DNA of 64,000 bases from Bettongia penicillata ogilbyi. Lineage: Eukaryota > Chordata > Mammalia > Diprotodontia > Potoroidae. The notes under the pieces were generated by a model, which worked only from the letters and a program-made list of their open reading frames with translations, ran no database searches and was not told the origin of the DNA. The translations under genes were made by a program, and so were the position numbers. The stretch is taken from the NCBI GenBank assembly GCA_023548195.1, contig JAJHZJ010000121.1, positions 3,224,220 to 3,288,219 on the forward strand, written 5' to 3'. Every line of letters begins with the position of its first letter. The first letter of the stretch is position 1. Shown piece after piece: positions 55,795 to 64,000 of the stretch.

Positions 55795-56165
55795 GGACAG
55801 TAAATATGTATTAAGACACCTACTATGTGCATGGCACTATGCTAAGCTCTGGAGATACAAAGATGTTAAAAAGGAAGAGTCCCTGCCATTAAAGAGTTCT
55901 CAGTCTAATGGGAAAAGACAACACACAAAATGAGGTTGAAAAGAGAGGTGGGAAGAAGGTATCCTGGTGGAGGGACATGATGGAGTCCAGTCCAAAGGAA
56001 TGAAGACTAGTAGGAAGTGAAGATATGGTCGACCTGGGAGAGCCCTCTTTAAATGGAGGCTTTGGGAGGAAGACTTATCTTTGTAAGTTCAAATCTGGCT
56101 TCAGACAGTTACTAGCTGGGGCCATGAAGAGTTAGTCATGATTGAAAAATGACTCAACAAAAAAC
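55795..56165 (-). mobile_element. L2 3' portion (antisense), then a MAR1-type tail (sense) at 56078-56165
   Basis: L2: CACCTACTATGTGCATGGCA, CTAAGCTCTGGAGATACAAA, CCATTAAAGAGTTCTCAGTC. From 56078 AGTTCAAATCTGGCTTCAGA and CATGAAGAGTTAGTCATGAT belong to a plus-strand SINE with an RTE-like tail. Confidence 0.6.
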
Positions 56166-56334
56166 TTGGGAGGAATTCTTCTCTCCACTCTTCATTCAAG
56201 AGGTTATATGAAAAAGATATGGAGGTTTTATGGTTTTAAAACTTGAAATGATACCAAAATCATTATTTTTAGGCTGGATTGAGAGGAAGCAAAGTGCCCA
56301 GAATGAAGGAGAGTTGCTGTGTTACATCCTGTTC

Positions 56335-57005
56335 ATATTTTTGCTCAGTTATTCCAGCCATGTCCATCTCTTCATGACCTTATGGACCTCTGTCCAGCAG
56401 ACTTCAGAAAAACCTGGACAGACTTATATGACCTGGTGCTGAGTGAAATTAGCGGAGCAAGGAGAACATTATACGCAGTAAGAGCCACAGTGTGCAAGGA
56501 CTGTTTCCAATAGATTGAGCCCTTCACAGCAATGCAAGAACCTAAAACATTTCCTAAGAACTCTTGATGCAAAAAGCCATCCACATCCAGAGAAAAAAAT
56601 ATAGAGTCGGAATGCAGCATGAAGCAGACTGTTTTCTATCTTGTTATGTTTTGTTTTGATTTTTCTCAAGGTTTCCCGCATTTGTTTTAATTCTTCTATG
56701 CAACATGACTAATGTGAAAATGTATTTAATAAGAATATATGTGCAGAACTCATATAAGATTGCATGCCATCATGGGGAGGGAGGAGGAAGAAAATGGGAG
56801 AAAAATTTAAAACTTATGGAATTGATTGTTGAAAACTGAAAATAAATACTAGCGTGATTTGCAATTTCCTTCTCCAGTGGCAAACAGAGATTAAGTGACT
56901 TGCCCAGGGTCAAACAGCTTGGAAGTTTCTAAAGTCAGATTTGAGCTCAGGTCTTTTTGACTACAAGCCCAATACTCTATCCACTGTGCCACCTAGCTGC
57001 CTCCC
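56335..57005 (-). mobile_element. MAR1-type CORE-SINE, antisense, split by an L1
   Basis: Tail half 56340-56390 (TGCTCAGTTATTCCAGCCAT, CTCTTCATGACCTTATGG). CORE and head half 56853-57005 (TTGCAATTTCCTTCTCCAGT, AGTGACTTGCCCAGGGTCAA, CACTGTGCCACCTAGCTGCC). About 25 bp of the SINE (the GGGTTTTCTTGGCAAAG block) is missing at the break. Confidence 0.85.
56391..56852 (+). mobile_element. 5'-truncated L1 3' end, sense, nested in MAR1
   Basis: TCAGAAAAACCTGGACAGAC, TGACCTGGTGCTGAGTGAAA, ATCCACATCCAGAGAAAAAA, CAACATGACTAATGTGAAAA, GGGGAGGGAGGAGGAAGAAA and TTGTTGAAAACTGAAAATAA, the standard L1 terminus. Confidence 0.9.
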
Positions 57006-57009
57006 CTGG

Positions 57010-57415
57010 TCAGATCTCATCTACAATATTGTATGTGTTCAATTGGAAGGACATTGCCAAAGTAGAACACAAACTGGAAGTTCAGCTGAAGCAACTGGAA
57101 GATAACTCTCTCAAGGAATTTTAAGGATTATCATTATTATTATAGTAAGAAGGATGAGACCCGTTTAGTTTGTCCTCAGAGAACAAAATAAGGAACAGTG
57201 GATGGAAATTGAAGAAGGGCAGATTTAGAAATCTACCCGACAATTCCAGCTATCCATAAGTTAGATGAGCTGCTTTAGAAGGTAACTGAATTCCCAGCAA
57301 TAGAAGTTCTCAAGTGACCACATGTCAAATATATTGTATCATGTCATGTTCAGGCATGGGTTGGACTATCTGACTTCTAGTGTTCCTCCCAATTCTGAGA
57401 TTCTATGAGTCTGAA
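57010..57415 (+). mobile_element. CR1/L3-type LINE 3' end, sense
   Basis: GTATGTGTTCAATTGGAAGG, GTTTAGTTTGTCCTCAGAGA, CAGTGGATGGAAATTGAAGA, TCAGGCATGGGTTGGACTAT and CTCCCAATTCTGAGATTCTA follow the CR1/L3 3' order. Confidence 0.7.
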
Positions 57416-57454
57416 TTTTTTTATTTATCCATTGAAAAAGAAGCCTTTCCACTC

Positions 57455-57715
57455 TGTTGCGCATTCTTTTTTTTTTTTTAATTTATGTTATCTTCCATGA
57501 ACAAGCATTTATTTTCTCTCCCATTCACTTCCTCCCCCTAAGAAAAAGAAAAAAGAAGAAAACTCTTGTAACAAATATGTATAGTCAAAAGAGAATAAAT
57601 TCCTGCATTGGGCATGTCCAAAAATGTATGTATCATTCTGCATCTTGATTTTGTCTTGATATTTCTTGATATTCTTTATTGACTTTCATTGTGACCTTTA
57701 GAATTACATGTGGAA
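57455..57715 (-). mobile_element. L1/HAL1-like 3' end, antisense, old
   Basis: ATTTTCTCTCCCATTCACTT, CTGCATTGGGCATGTCCAAA and CATTCTGCATCTTGATTTTG resemble the antisense HAL1-like 3' UTR at 15950-16060. Confidence 0.5.
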
Positions 57716-57719
57716 GAGA

Positions 57720-58190
57720 GATTCAGTTTTTGCTTGGCTCTAGAAGGCAGAATCATAACCAATGATTAGACATTATAAGGAGACACATTTTGGATCAACA
57801 TAAGGAAAATTTTCCTAACAGTTGAAACTGTAAAAATTTGAACAGGTTGCCTTGGAAGGAAGTCAGTTCCCCACTCACAGAGGTGTTTAAGAAGAAGCTG
57901 TATGTCATGTGTCAGGAATATTGTAGAGGGGATCCTTATTGCAGGTGGGATATTGTTGGTGTAGATGACTGACCTTCTAAGAGTCTGCATATGAGGAATA
58001 TTGATGAATAATTGTTTTGATGTAGCATCTTGAGTAATTTATCTTCCCAACAATAGCAGATTAGAAGGAAATACTGGTAGAAGTGAGGAGTATTGATGAA
58101 CATACGAAGCAATAAGAATGGTTTGAACCCCAATCAGTCACCCCGTCTGAGTTCCATTTCAGTTTTAACATTCTATGGTTCTGTAATTCT
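57720..58190 (+). mobile_element. CR1/L3-type LINE 3' end, sense, interrupted
   Basis: TTGCTTGGCTCTAGAAGGCA, AGGAAAATTTTCCTAACAGT, GTTGCCTTGGAAGGAAGTCA, AGGTGTTTAAGAAGAAGCTG and TATTGTAGAGGGGATCCTTA, with a final TAACATTCTATGGTTCTGTA. About 160 bp at 57985-58145 is unrelated. Confidence 0.7.
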
Positions 58191-58194
58191 TACT

Positions 58195-58290
58195 CCTTTC
58201 CAAGTCAGTAGATTGTTAGCCCCTTGAAAGCAGAGTCTACTCCTCTTCATTTAATCTTTATATCCTAAGCACAGTGTTTCCAAGTAGTAT
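58195..58290 (+). mobile_element. L2 3' end fragment, sense
   Basis: GATTGTTAGCCCCTTGAAAG with GTCTACTCCTC and TATCCTAAGCACAGTGTTTC. Confidence 0.6.
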
Positions 58291-58504
58291 GCATTTTTAA
58301 AAATGCCAAACACTGAAGTGGATTTTTAGATTTCTGCTTGCCCATAAAGGAATCTTGCCTGAAACTGAGAGAAAAGAAAAAGGAACTGGAAAAAAAGAAC
58401 TATAAAAACACAGCAATTTGGGACAACATAGTATAGGGGCAAAGAGCTCTACTGAAGCCACTGGGGCAGTATTATAAAAGATTATCATAATTTATGTTCA
58501 TAAT

Positions 58505-58640
58505 GATAAATTCATTCAGCCTATATTTATCAAGTACTTACATGTGCAAGGGACTGTGACAGGCATTGTGAAGTAAAAAGAGAGGTATAAAAAATGTTCC
58601 CTATCCTCCCGCAGTTTACAATATGATAGATGACCTTGAG
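58505..58640 (-). mobile_element. L2 3' end, antisense
   Basis: CTATATTTATCAAGTACTTA, GTGACAGGCATTGTGAAG and TCCCGCAGTTTACAATATGA. Confidence 0.65.
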
Positions 58641-58677
58641 TTTTAATATAAGGTTAAGCTATGCTAAGTATATTCTA

Positions 58678-58880
58678 GACCAGCAGTTCTTAAACTTTTT
58701 GGTTACAGGACCTCTTTATACTCTTAAAAATTGTTGAGTACTCCCCAAAGAGCTTTTGTTTATGTAGGTTATGTCTTTTGATATTTACCATATTAGAAAT
58801 GAAAACAGTATTATTATGAAAATAATTTTGAGTTCCCAGACCCCCTGACAAGTGTGCAGGGTTCCCACTGTTCTAAATTG
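58678..58880 (+). mobile_element. hAT-type DNA transposon, non-autonomous (Arthur-like)
   Basis: CAGCAGTTCTTAAACTTTTT with GGTTACAGGACCTC, then GAGCTTTTGTTTATGTAGGT and TTTGATATTTACCATATTAG, ending near CAGACCCCCTGACAAG. Matches what I remember of the mammalian Arthur1 family. Internally deleted. No transposase. Confidence 0.55.
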
Positions 58881-59089
58881 AAAAAGTACAGAATATACTT
58901 TAGGACATTTTCTTTAAAAATTATTAAAGTTACTAAAAATTTTAGCACTTCAATTCCATGGAAAATTCCCATATATAAAAAGGCCTAATTTTCTGCTAAT
59001 AGATAGATATACCAAATATGGTTATAACATCTTCTTACTCTTTCCTCTGGACCTTCCCAGTGACCCTTATTTAACGTAGTATATAGCAT

Positions 59090-59420
59090 AAGAGAGCAGA
59101 GCGATCACTGAAGTTAAAGGCAAAAGATTTGGGTTTGGAGTCCCTGCTCTGACACCGAATAGTGGTGTGACCTTTGGCAAATCAACTCAATTTTCTTGGG
59201 CTTCTGTTTCCTATTTACAAAATAAAGATAATAATATTTACTAATGCTATTCCTTATGTTAGAATGTCTTTCCTACTCTTTTTTAGATGTTGACCTCCTA
59301 CCATCATTAAAAACCCTAAATGCAACCCTCTTCATGAAATCTTCCTTGTTTCCCCCAGTCAGTAACAAATTCCCCCTTCATACATTGTAACTTGCTTTGC
59401 TTTAGTTTTCTAAAGCAGTT
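59090..59420 (+). mobile_element. MIR SINE then L2 3' fragment, both sense
   Basis: 59090-59258: GGTTTGGAGTCCCTGCTCTG, GTGTGACCTTTGGCAAATCA, CTTCTGTTTCCTATTTACAA. 59259-59420: CTTCATGAAATCTTCCTTGT, TTCCCCCAGTCAGTAAC, CATACATTGTAACTTGCTTT. Confidence 0.65.
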
Positions 59421-59855
59421 TGTCATATATGTGTAGCACCCCTCTGGACAACTTTCACCAACAGGTTGAAACCAGTGGAGTTACTGCTATCTCAGATTTT
59501 AAGGATAACCCTGTGAATAATTACTACTAACACTGTGGCTCATGAACACCCACCACTACAATCAGCCAATAAATTCACTTGACTTTTAGAAAAGGAATAT
59601 ACCCAAATGGCATAGTAAGAACAGTAGTTTCAAAGCATTTTCCCCTAAAACCTGGAGCACATTGTCCCACAAACATGAGGGTTAGGAGGAATAGACAGAA
59701 ACTTAAAAGTGTAATAGGTGTGGCCAATATGTGTCCAAGGCAGTTTACAACTCTGGAACCCACTAGATAGGTGGCTTAGTTGGATTTGCTTTTAAGAGGG
59801 TGTGACATCTAGGCTGAGTAAGTCAGTTTTATACTGGACTCTATTTGCTGGACTC
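59421..59855. other. Unassigned stretch
   Basis: Continues across the L1 insertion into 60375-60885 with no family I can name. It could be an unrecognised LTR or unique DNA. Confidence 0.35.
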
Positions 59856-60374
59856 CCTTGACTCACTCTTTTTTTTAAAAAAATTAATTTATTTGTTTTC
59901 AGTTTTCAACAATCACTTCCATAAGTTTTAAATTTTCTATCCCTCCCTCTCTTGCCCCTCCCTCCCCAAGATGGCATGCAATCTTATATGGGTTCTACAC
60001 ATACATTCTTATTAAACACATTTTCACATTAGTCATGTTGCATAGAAGAATTAAAACAAATGGTAGAAACCATGAGAAAAAAACGAAGTAAAACCTAATA
60101 TAACACAAGAGAAAGGAGTCTTCTTCATTCTGTGTTCTGATTCCATAGTTCTTTCTCTGGATGTGGATAGCATTTTTGCATCAGGAGTCCTTTGGGAATG
60201 TTTTAGGTCCTTGCTTTGCTATGAAGGGCTCAATCTATCAGAAACAGTCCTTGCACACTGTGGCTCTTACTGCATATAATATCCTCTTGGATCTGTTCAT
60301 TTCACTCAACATCAGTTCATTTAAGTCTTTCCAGGTTTTTCTGAAGTCTGCCTGTTAGCCTTGACTCACTCTTT
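59856..60374 (-). mobile_element. 5'-truncated L1, antisense, perfect 16 bp target-site duplication
   Basis: CCTTGACTCACTCTTT lies at 59856-59871 and 60359-60374. The insert (59872-60358, 487 bp) shows the reversed L1 terminus: TTTTCAGTTTTCAACAATCA, CCCTCCCCAAGATGGCATGC, CTTTCTCTGGATGTGGATAG, TGCACACTGTGGCTCTTACT and AGTCTTTCCAGGTTTTTCTG. Confidence 0.95.
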
Positions 60375-60885
60375 AATGGGCAGCTGCAATCTCTGAGCAC
60401 TTTCAGCCTCTGGCTAAGCTGGCAGCTGACTTCTGTTTTCAACAAAAGTGATGTTGTACTCTTTCAGCTACTGTAGTAACTTAACCTGAGATTGGCAGAG
60501 ACCTCTCCTTTTTGACTCCCTCAAGGCTTCAGCTCTGAGGTTTGTCACTTGCAGACAGGAAGTAGGAGAGATCTAGCCTTTTCTATTCAACAGTTCTTCC
60601 TAATTCAGATTCTCTCAGTGGAGAACCCTACTCTTAACGTACACACCTTTCCACCTCCAAGATCTCTGTTGGGGTCTTATGGAAATGAGAAGGTGGGTCT
60701 GAGGTATAGAGGCAGCCTGTGCCCAGGGACAGGTTCATTGTGTTTGCTGGACTTTTCACATGCAGTTGAGCTATTTTGGGATTTTAAACCCCTTCCAAAG
60801 TATGTAATGCTTCCTTTGCATCTGAAATAATATCTTCTTATATTTAATATCTTTCTCTTTGCCCCTAAGGACCTTCAACTTTATT
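60375..60885. other. Unassigned stretch
   Basis: The 93-codon frame at 60549-60830 (+) has no domain. Original right flank of the L1 insertion site. Confidence 0.35.
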
Positions 60886-61060
60886 GACATCTAAATGGAC
60901 GTATCCTCTTTCACACTATTGCATATTATAATTATTTGTGTTTGCATCATATTCTTCTATTAGACTTACAGGCTCCAGGAGAGCAGAGACATATCTTAAA
61001 TTTTTACATACATCATTGTGCATACAATAGGTGCTTAATGTTCAAGGAAGTGGATTGAAT
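60886..61060 (+). mobile_element. L2 3' end, sense
   Basis: GACTTACAGGCTCCAGGAGA with GCAGAGACATATC and TGTGCATACAATAGGTGCTT. Confidence 0.65.
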
Positions 61061-61261
61061 TAAATGAAATGGAAAATTTGTACCACTTTTCCTTTTGTAA
61101 ATTTTAAAATACTATATAAATATATGAGTTGTTCATGATTTTAATATAAAATGTGAAAATATGGCAAATTAGTTGTCTGAGACTGTTAAGTTAGGCAGTA
61201 TATTAGAGTAGAAAAAGCAGTACGTTAGTTATCAGACTCGGTTTCTCGTTCCAGCTTTACC

Positions 61262-61500
61262 TCAGGGGCAGCGAGGTGGTACAGTAAATAGAGCACCAAG
61301 ACCAGATTCAGAAATGTATCCTTCTAGCTGTATCACCCTGGGCAAGTCACTTAACATCCCTCATTTTCCTCATCTGCAAAATGGGACCTACCTCCCAGGG
61401 TGGGTATTAGAATCAAATGAGATAATAATTATGAAGCACTTAGCACAGGATCTGGCATCTAGTAAGCACTATATGAACGTTACTTTTATTAGTGTTATCG
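61262..61500 (+). mobile_element. MIR/MAR-type CORE-SINE, sense
   Basis: GGGGCAGCGAGGTGGTACAG, ACCCTGGGCAAGTCACTTAA, TTTTCCTCATCTGCAAAATG, GCACTTAGCACAGGATCTGG and AGTAAGCACTATATGAACGT. Confidence 0.85.
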
Positions 61501-61860
61501 TCATTATTATTTCACTTATTAGCTGTATAACCCCTGAGGTAGGGAAAGATTGAAGGCAAAAGGAGAAGGGTATGGCAGAGGGTGAGATGGATAGTGTCAT
61601 GGAAACAACAAAGAGAAGTTTGGACGGACTTTGGGAGATAGTGGAGAATAGAGGATGTGACATCCTGTGGTCCATGGGGTCACAAAGGATCAGACATGAC
61701 TCAACAACAAAACCTATATGATCTCAAGCAGAAATTTAAACTCTAAGCCTCAATTTCCTCATCTGTATAAAGGGTATCATAAAATTATGCTAGCTTAGGA
61801 GAAGCCAGCGAGATCATGTATGGGGAAGTGCTTTGTCACCTTTAAAGTGCAGATGGTAGA
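61501..61860 (+). mobile_element. MIR SINE split by an RTE 3' fragment
   Basis: The MIR left part ends at CACTTATTAGCTGTATAACC (61515-61535). 61545-61713 is the RTE terminus (GAGATGGATAGTGTCATGGA, CATCCTGTGGTCCATGGGGT, GGATCAGACATGACTCAACA). The MIR right part resumes at 61714 (TCTAAGCCTCAATTTCCTCA). Confidence 0.65.
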
Positions 61861-61914
61861 TACCATTCTAGTTATTGGCTTCTGAAGCCTTGAAAAGCTA
61901 AAAATCTCACGCAT

Positions 61915-62060
61915 CAGCACTATAAAAGATCACAGGATGTTGAACTGTAAGGAGCATTTGAGATCACTTTGACCAACCCCCTCATTTTAGAAATAAGGAA
62001 ACTGAGGTGCAGAAAAGCAAAGAGACCTGCCTGTGAACCTGGGTCTTCTGAACTGTGCTC
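61915..62060 (-). mobile_element. MIR/THER-type SINE, antisense
   Basis: CCCTCATTTTAGAAATAAGG, AACTGAGGTGCAGAAAAGC and CCTGTGAACCTGGGTCTTCT. Confidence 0.65.
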
Positions 62061-62249
62061 CCTATCAGTTTCCTTAAGGTTTTCCTGTGCCTCTGTGGCA
62101 TTGTGTTGCATTGTTTGACTTGCTGTGGATTGAATCCTGCATTACCTACAGCAACCCATTCACTGACCATTTTGTTGCCGGTGTTACTGATTCATTGAAA
62201 GAGTTCTCCAGTCCCCTGAAGTTAATATATCCTCTCCACAAGGACAAAT

Positions 62250-62415
62250 TTTATTGTTCAGTCATTTCAGTCCTGCCTGACTCTTTGTGAGTCATTTGGG
62301 GTTTTCTTGGCAAAGATAACTAGAGTGGGTTGCCATTTCCTTCTCCAGCTCATTTTACAAATGAGGAAAATGAGGCAACAGGGTTAAGTGACTTACCTAG
62401 GGTCCAACACTAAGG
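62250..62415 (-). mobile_element. MAR1-type CORE-SINE with RTE-like tail, antisense, head missing
   Basis: TTGTTCAGTCATTTCAGTCC, GGGGTTTTCTTGGCAAAGAT, TTGCCATTTCCTTCTCCAGC and GGGTTAAGTGACTTACCTAG. Confidence 0.85.
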
Positions 62416-62539
62416 AAAAATAGAAAATAAAGAACCATAATTAAGCATCTTCCAGTCTCTCTACCCTTCACCCTAGTCCTTCAGAACCTGTCATATTGTA
62501 TATCCTTAATTTGGTTATAGTCTTGGTAATAGTTAACAA

Positions 62540-62910
62540 AATATTTTCCTCACCACAATTTGTTTCATAGGTATTAGATCTATTCTTTTTTCTTTTTGTA
62601 AATTATATTTTATTTTTTCCAATTACATGTAAAGACTGGTTTCCAACATTCATTTTACATAAGATTTTGAGTTCCAAATTTCATCCCATCTCTTCCTCTT
62701 CCCTCTCTAAGACAGCAAGCAGTCCAATACAGGTTATACATATGCAATCATGCATGGGGACCTATTCTTAATCCCATTTTATAGATAAGGAAACTGAGAC
62801 CCAGAGAGATGAAGGGACTGGCATGACTCATGTCTGAACTGGGGCTAGAATTTAGATCTTCTGATACCAGGTTCAATACTCTGTCATCTGTTCTACACCA
62901 TTCTATCTCC
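62540..62910 (-). mobile_element. MIR SINE, antisense, split by a short L1
   Basis: The right part 62770-62910 has CCATTTTATAGATAAGGAAA, CTGAGACCCAGAGAGATGAA and TAGAATTTAGATCTTCTGAT. The left part (to 62587) is decayed. The L1 insert is 62588-62758, flanked by GATCTATTCTT (62577-62587) and GACCTATTCTT (62759-62769), and carries ACATGTAAAGACTGGTTTCC and CAGCAAGCAGTCCAATACAG. Confidence 0.75.
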
Positions 62911-63870
62911 CCCATACCACCATAGGAAGATAGAAAGTAGAATCCTCTTTGGGAAGCAAAAACATTCATGCAGAAACATACAGTGTAGCTTAATTGGAAA
63001 GAACTTCCATGTTATGAGCTATAGTGGGAATCTGTAAGCCTGTTAGAAGATGCTGTTTTTCAGCTTTCTCCTTACAGGCATACCCAGCTACTACCTAAAC
63101 AAGTAATACCTTTTGTTGACCAACTGACTATCCCTCAAGGTGACCTAGCCTTACCCATTACTCATTCTGCCCAGCCCTGAGTAGGGGGGATTTCATGGCC
63201 AGTACATTCTCCCATGTGATTTTTTTTTTTAAAGAGATCTAAGATGTCAGGAGTAGGAAGCTAACCTTCCAACAATAACACAGGAATATGAGGTAGAAAA
63301 CATTTTATCATGCAAGAAGGAAGATTCTTCCAGCTTTTGAAAAAGTCCTGTGGAGGTCAGATCTATTTAACTTGCAGACAGTGTCTGCTCCCTTCCTTCT
63401 GGCTCCTTTCCTGGACTGGGCTGAGAAACTGATGAAAGCCGGATGGTGCTATTAACAGTGTCCCAAGAGGGCACTTGGCAGGTGCATCATGGGTGAACTC
63501 TGACCATAGAGAATTGCTCAGGACCATAGGAGCCATATTGCCAGGGAGGAGTTATGGTCTCAAAGATCTTAGCAGAACAAGAAAGGCCAGCGTAAGATTT
63601 CACAGAGGAGGAAAATTATTTTCATAGGTAAGTCAAAGTTTCTTTCTGTGGTCAAAATTCTTGTCCACTGACTTCCTATGTCTCCTCCCCGCCCCTCTAT
63701 GCATTCAGTTATCTCCTGCTGGACTCACGGCTGCGTTTTTGAGCTAGTTGAAGATGATTCGATACCTGCTTTTTGTGAAACATTTGTGATGGCATCACCA
63801 AGTTAGATTTTAAGAGTGATAAATGCTTTATGTTTATACTTTTCAAATCTCTTTTCCGCATATTACCTCA
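62911..63870. other. Unassigned 1 kb stretch
   Basis: Unique-looking DNA. No gene, RNA or transposon recognised. Confidence 0.45.
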
Positions 63871-63871
63871 A

Positions 63872-64000
63872 GGGGCAGCATTACATAATGGATAGGATAT
63901 TGATCTTAGAACCTGGAGCCCTGGGTTCTAAGTGACTCATCTATAAAAGAGTAATAATCAATAATAATTCCTGCTCCACAGGGTTGTTATGAAGAAAGTT
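63872..64000 (+). mobile_element. CORE-SINE (MIR type), sense, runs off the window
   Basis: AGGGGCAGCATTACATAATG with GGATAGGATATTG (head), GAGCCCTGGGTTCTAAGTG, then a deletion and GACTCATCTATAAAAGAGTA and CCACAGGGTTGTTATGAAGA. Confidence 0.75.

Noticed and set aside
1..64000. A novel multi-gene system or gene cluster
   Set aside because: No host exon, operon or intact multi-domain protein is visible. All protein-like text examined traces to non-LTR retrotransposons or remains unsupported.

Overview
This is a stretch of mammalian chromosome with no recognisable host exon, RNA gene, CRISPR array or prokaryote-style operon. The repeat content points to a marsupial. It has CORE-SINEs with tRNA-like heads (promoter-box text such as GGTGGTGCAGTGGATAGAG), a MAR1-type SINE ending in an RTE/BovB-like tail, an RTE (BovB-clade) LINE, abundant L2, MIR and CR1/L3 LINE ends, and L1 copies with the marsupial-style 3' end. 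The long SINE at 19582-19895 and 230-462 is a type I associate with Australian marsupials, but the species call is inference. Family names come from memory of consensus sequences; no library search was possible.

Layout. 1-9000: SINE, L2 and L1 fragments, including a 1.3 kb antisense L2 at about 6175-7510. 9061-9545: an LTR with TATA and polyadenylation-type signals on the minus strand. 11.5-15.3 kb: antisense L1 3' end and a 2.3 kb antisense L2 with a decayed reverse transcriptase. 15.3-19.1 kb: a plus-strand L1 split by a 2.7 kb antisense HAL1-like element (L1-type ORF1 but no ORF2). 19.5-26.5 kb: L2 copies, then another antisense L1/HAL1-like element carrying two nested insertions. 26.5-34.2 kb: the least repeat-rich part, with a 3.5 kb stretch at 28.8-32.3 kb where I recognise no transposon, a GGATTA cluster and a degenerate ~40 bp minisatellite. 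34.3-36.0 kb: an internally deleted HAL1-like copy inside a DNA-transposon-like host. 37.4-39.0 kb: a CR1/L3 copy interrupted by a 1.07 kb insert with matching inverted ends. 39.9-42.7 kb: the best-preserved HAL1-like element, with a perfect 16 bp target-site duplication and about 150 bp of extra, partly MIR-like sequence at its 5' end. 43.0-43.3 kb: a recent 121 bp tandem duplication. 45.8-47.8 kb: L1 ORF2 split by another L1. 50.4-53.6 kb: L2 fragments around a 1.1 kb RTE copy that keeps a YADD motif. 55-64 kb: L1, MAR1, CR1/L3, MIR, L2 and hAT-like fragments.

The biology visible here is a layered record of retrotransposition. Minus-strand HAL1-like elements encode only an L1-type RNA-binding protein and share a 3' end with the L1 copies, so they were presumably copied by L1 machinery in trans. 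The most interesting signals are the possible 5' transduction at 42.6-42.75 kb, the duplicated 3'-UTR module shared by two HAL1-like copies, and the nested insertions that allow relative dating. No intact protein-coding transposon gene was found; every one examined is frameshifted, truncated or mutated at the active site.
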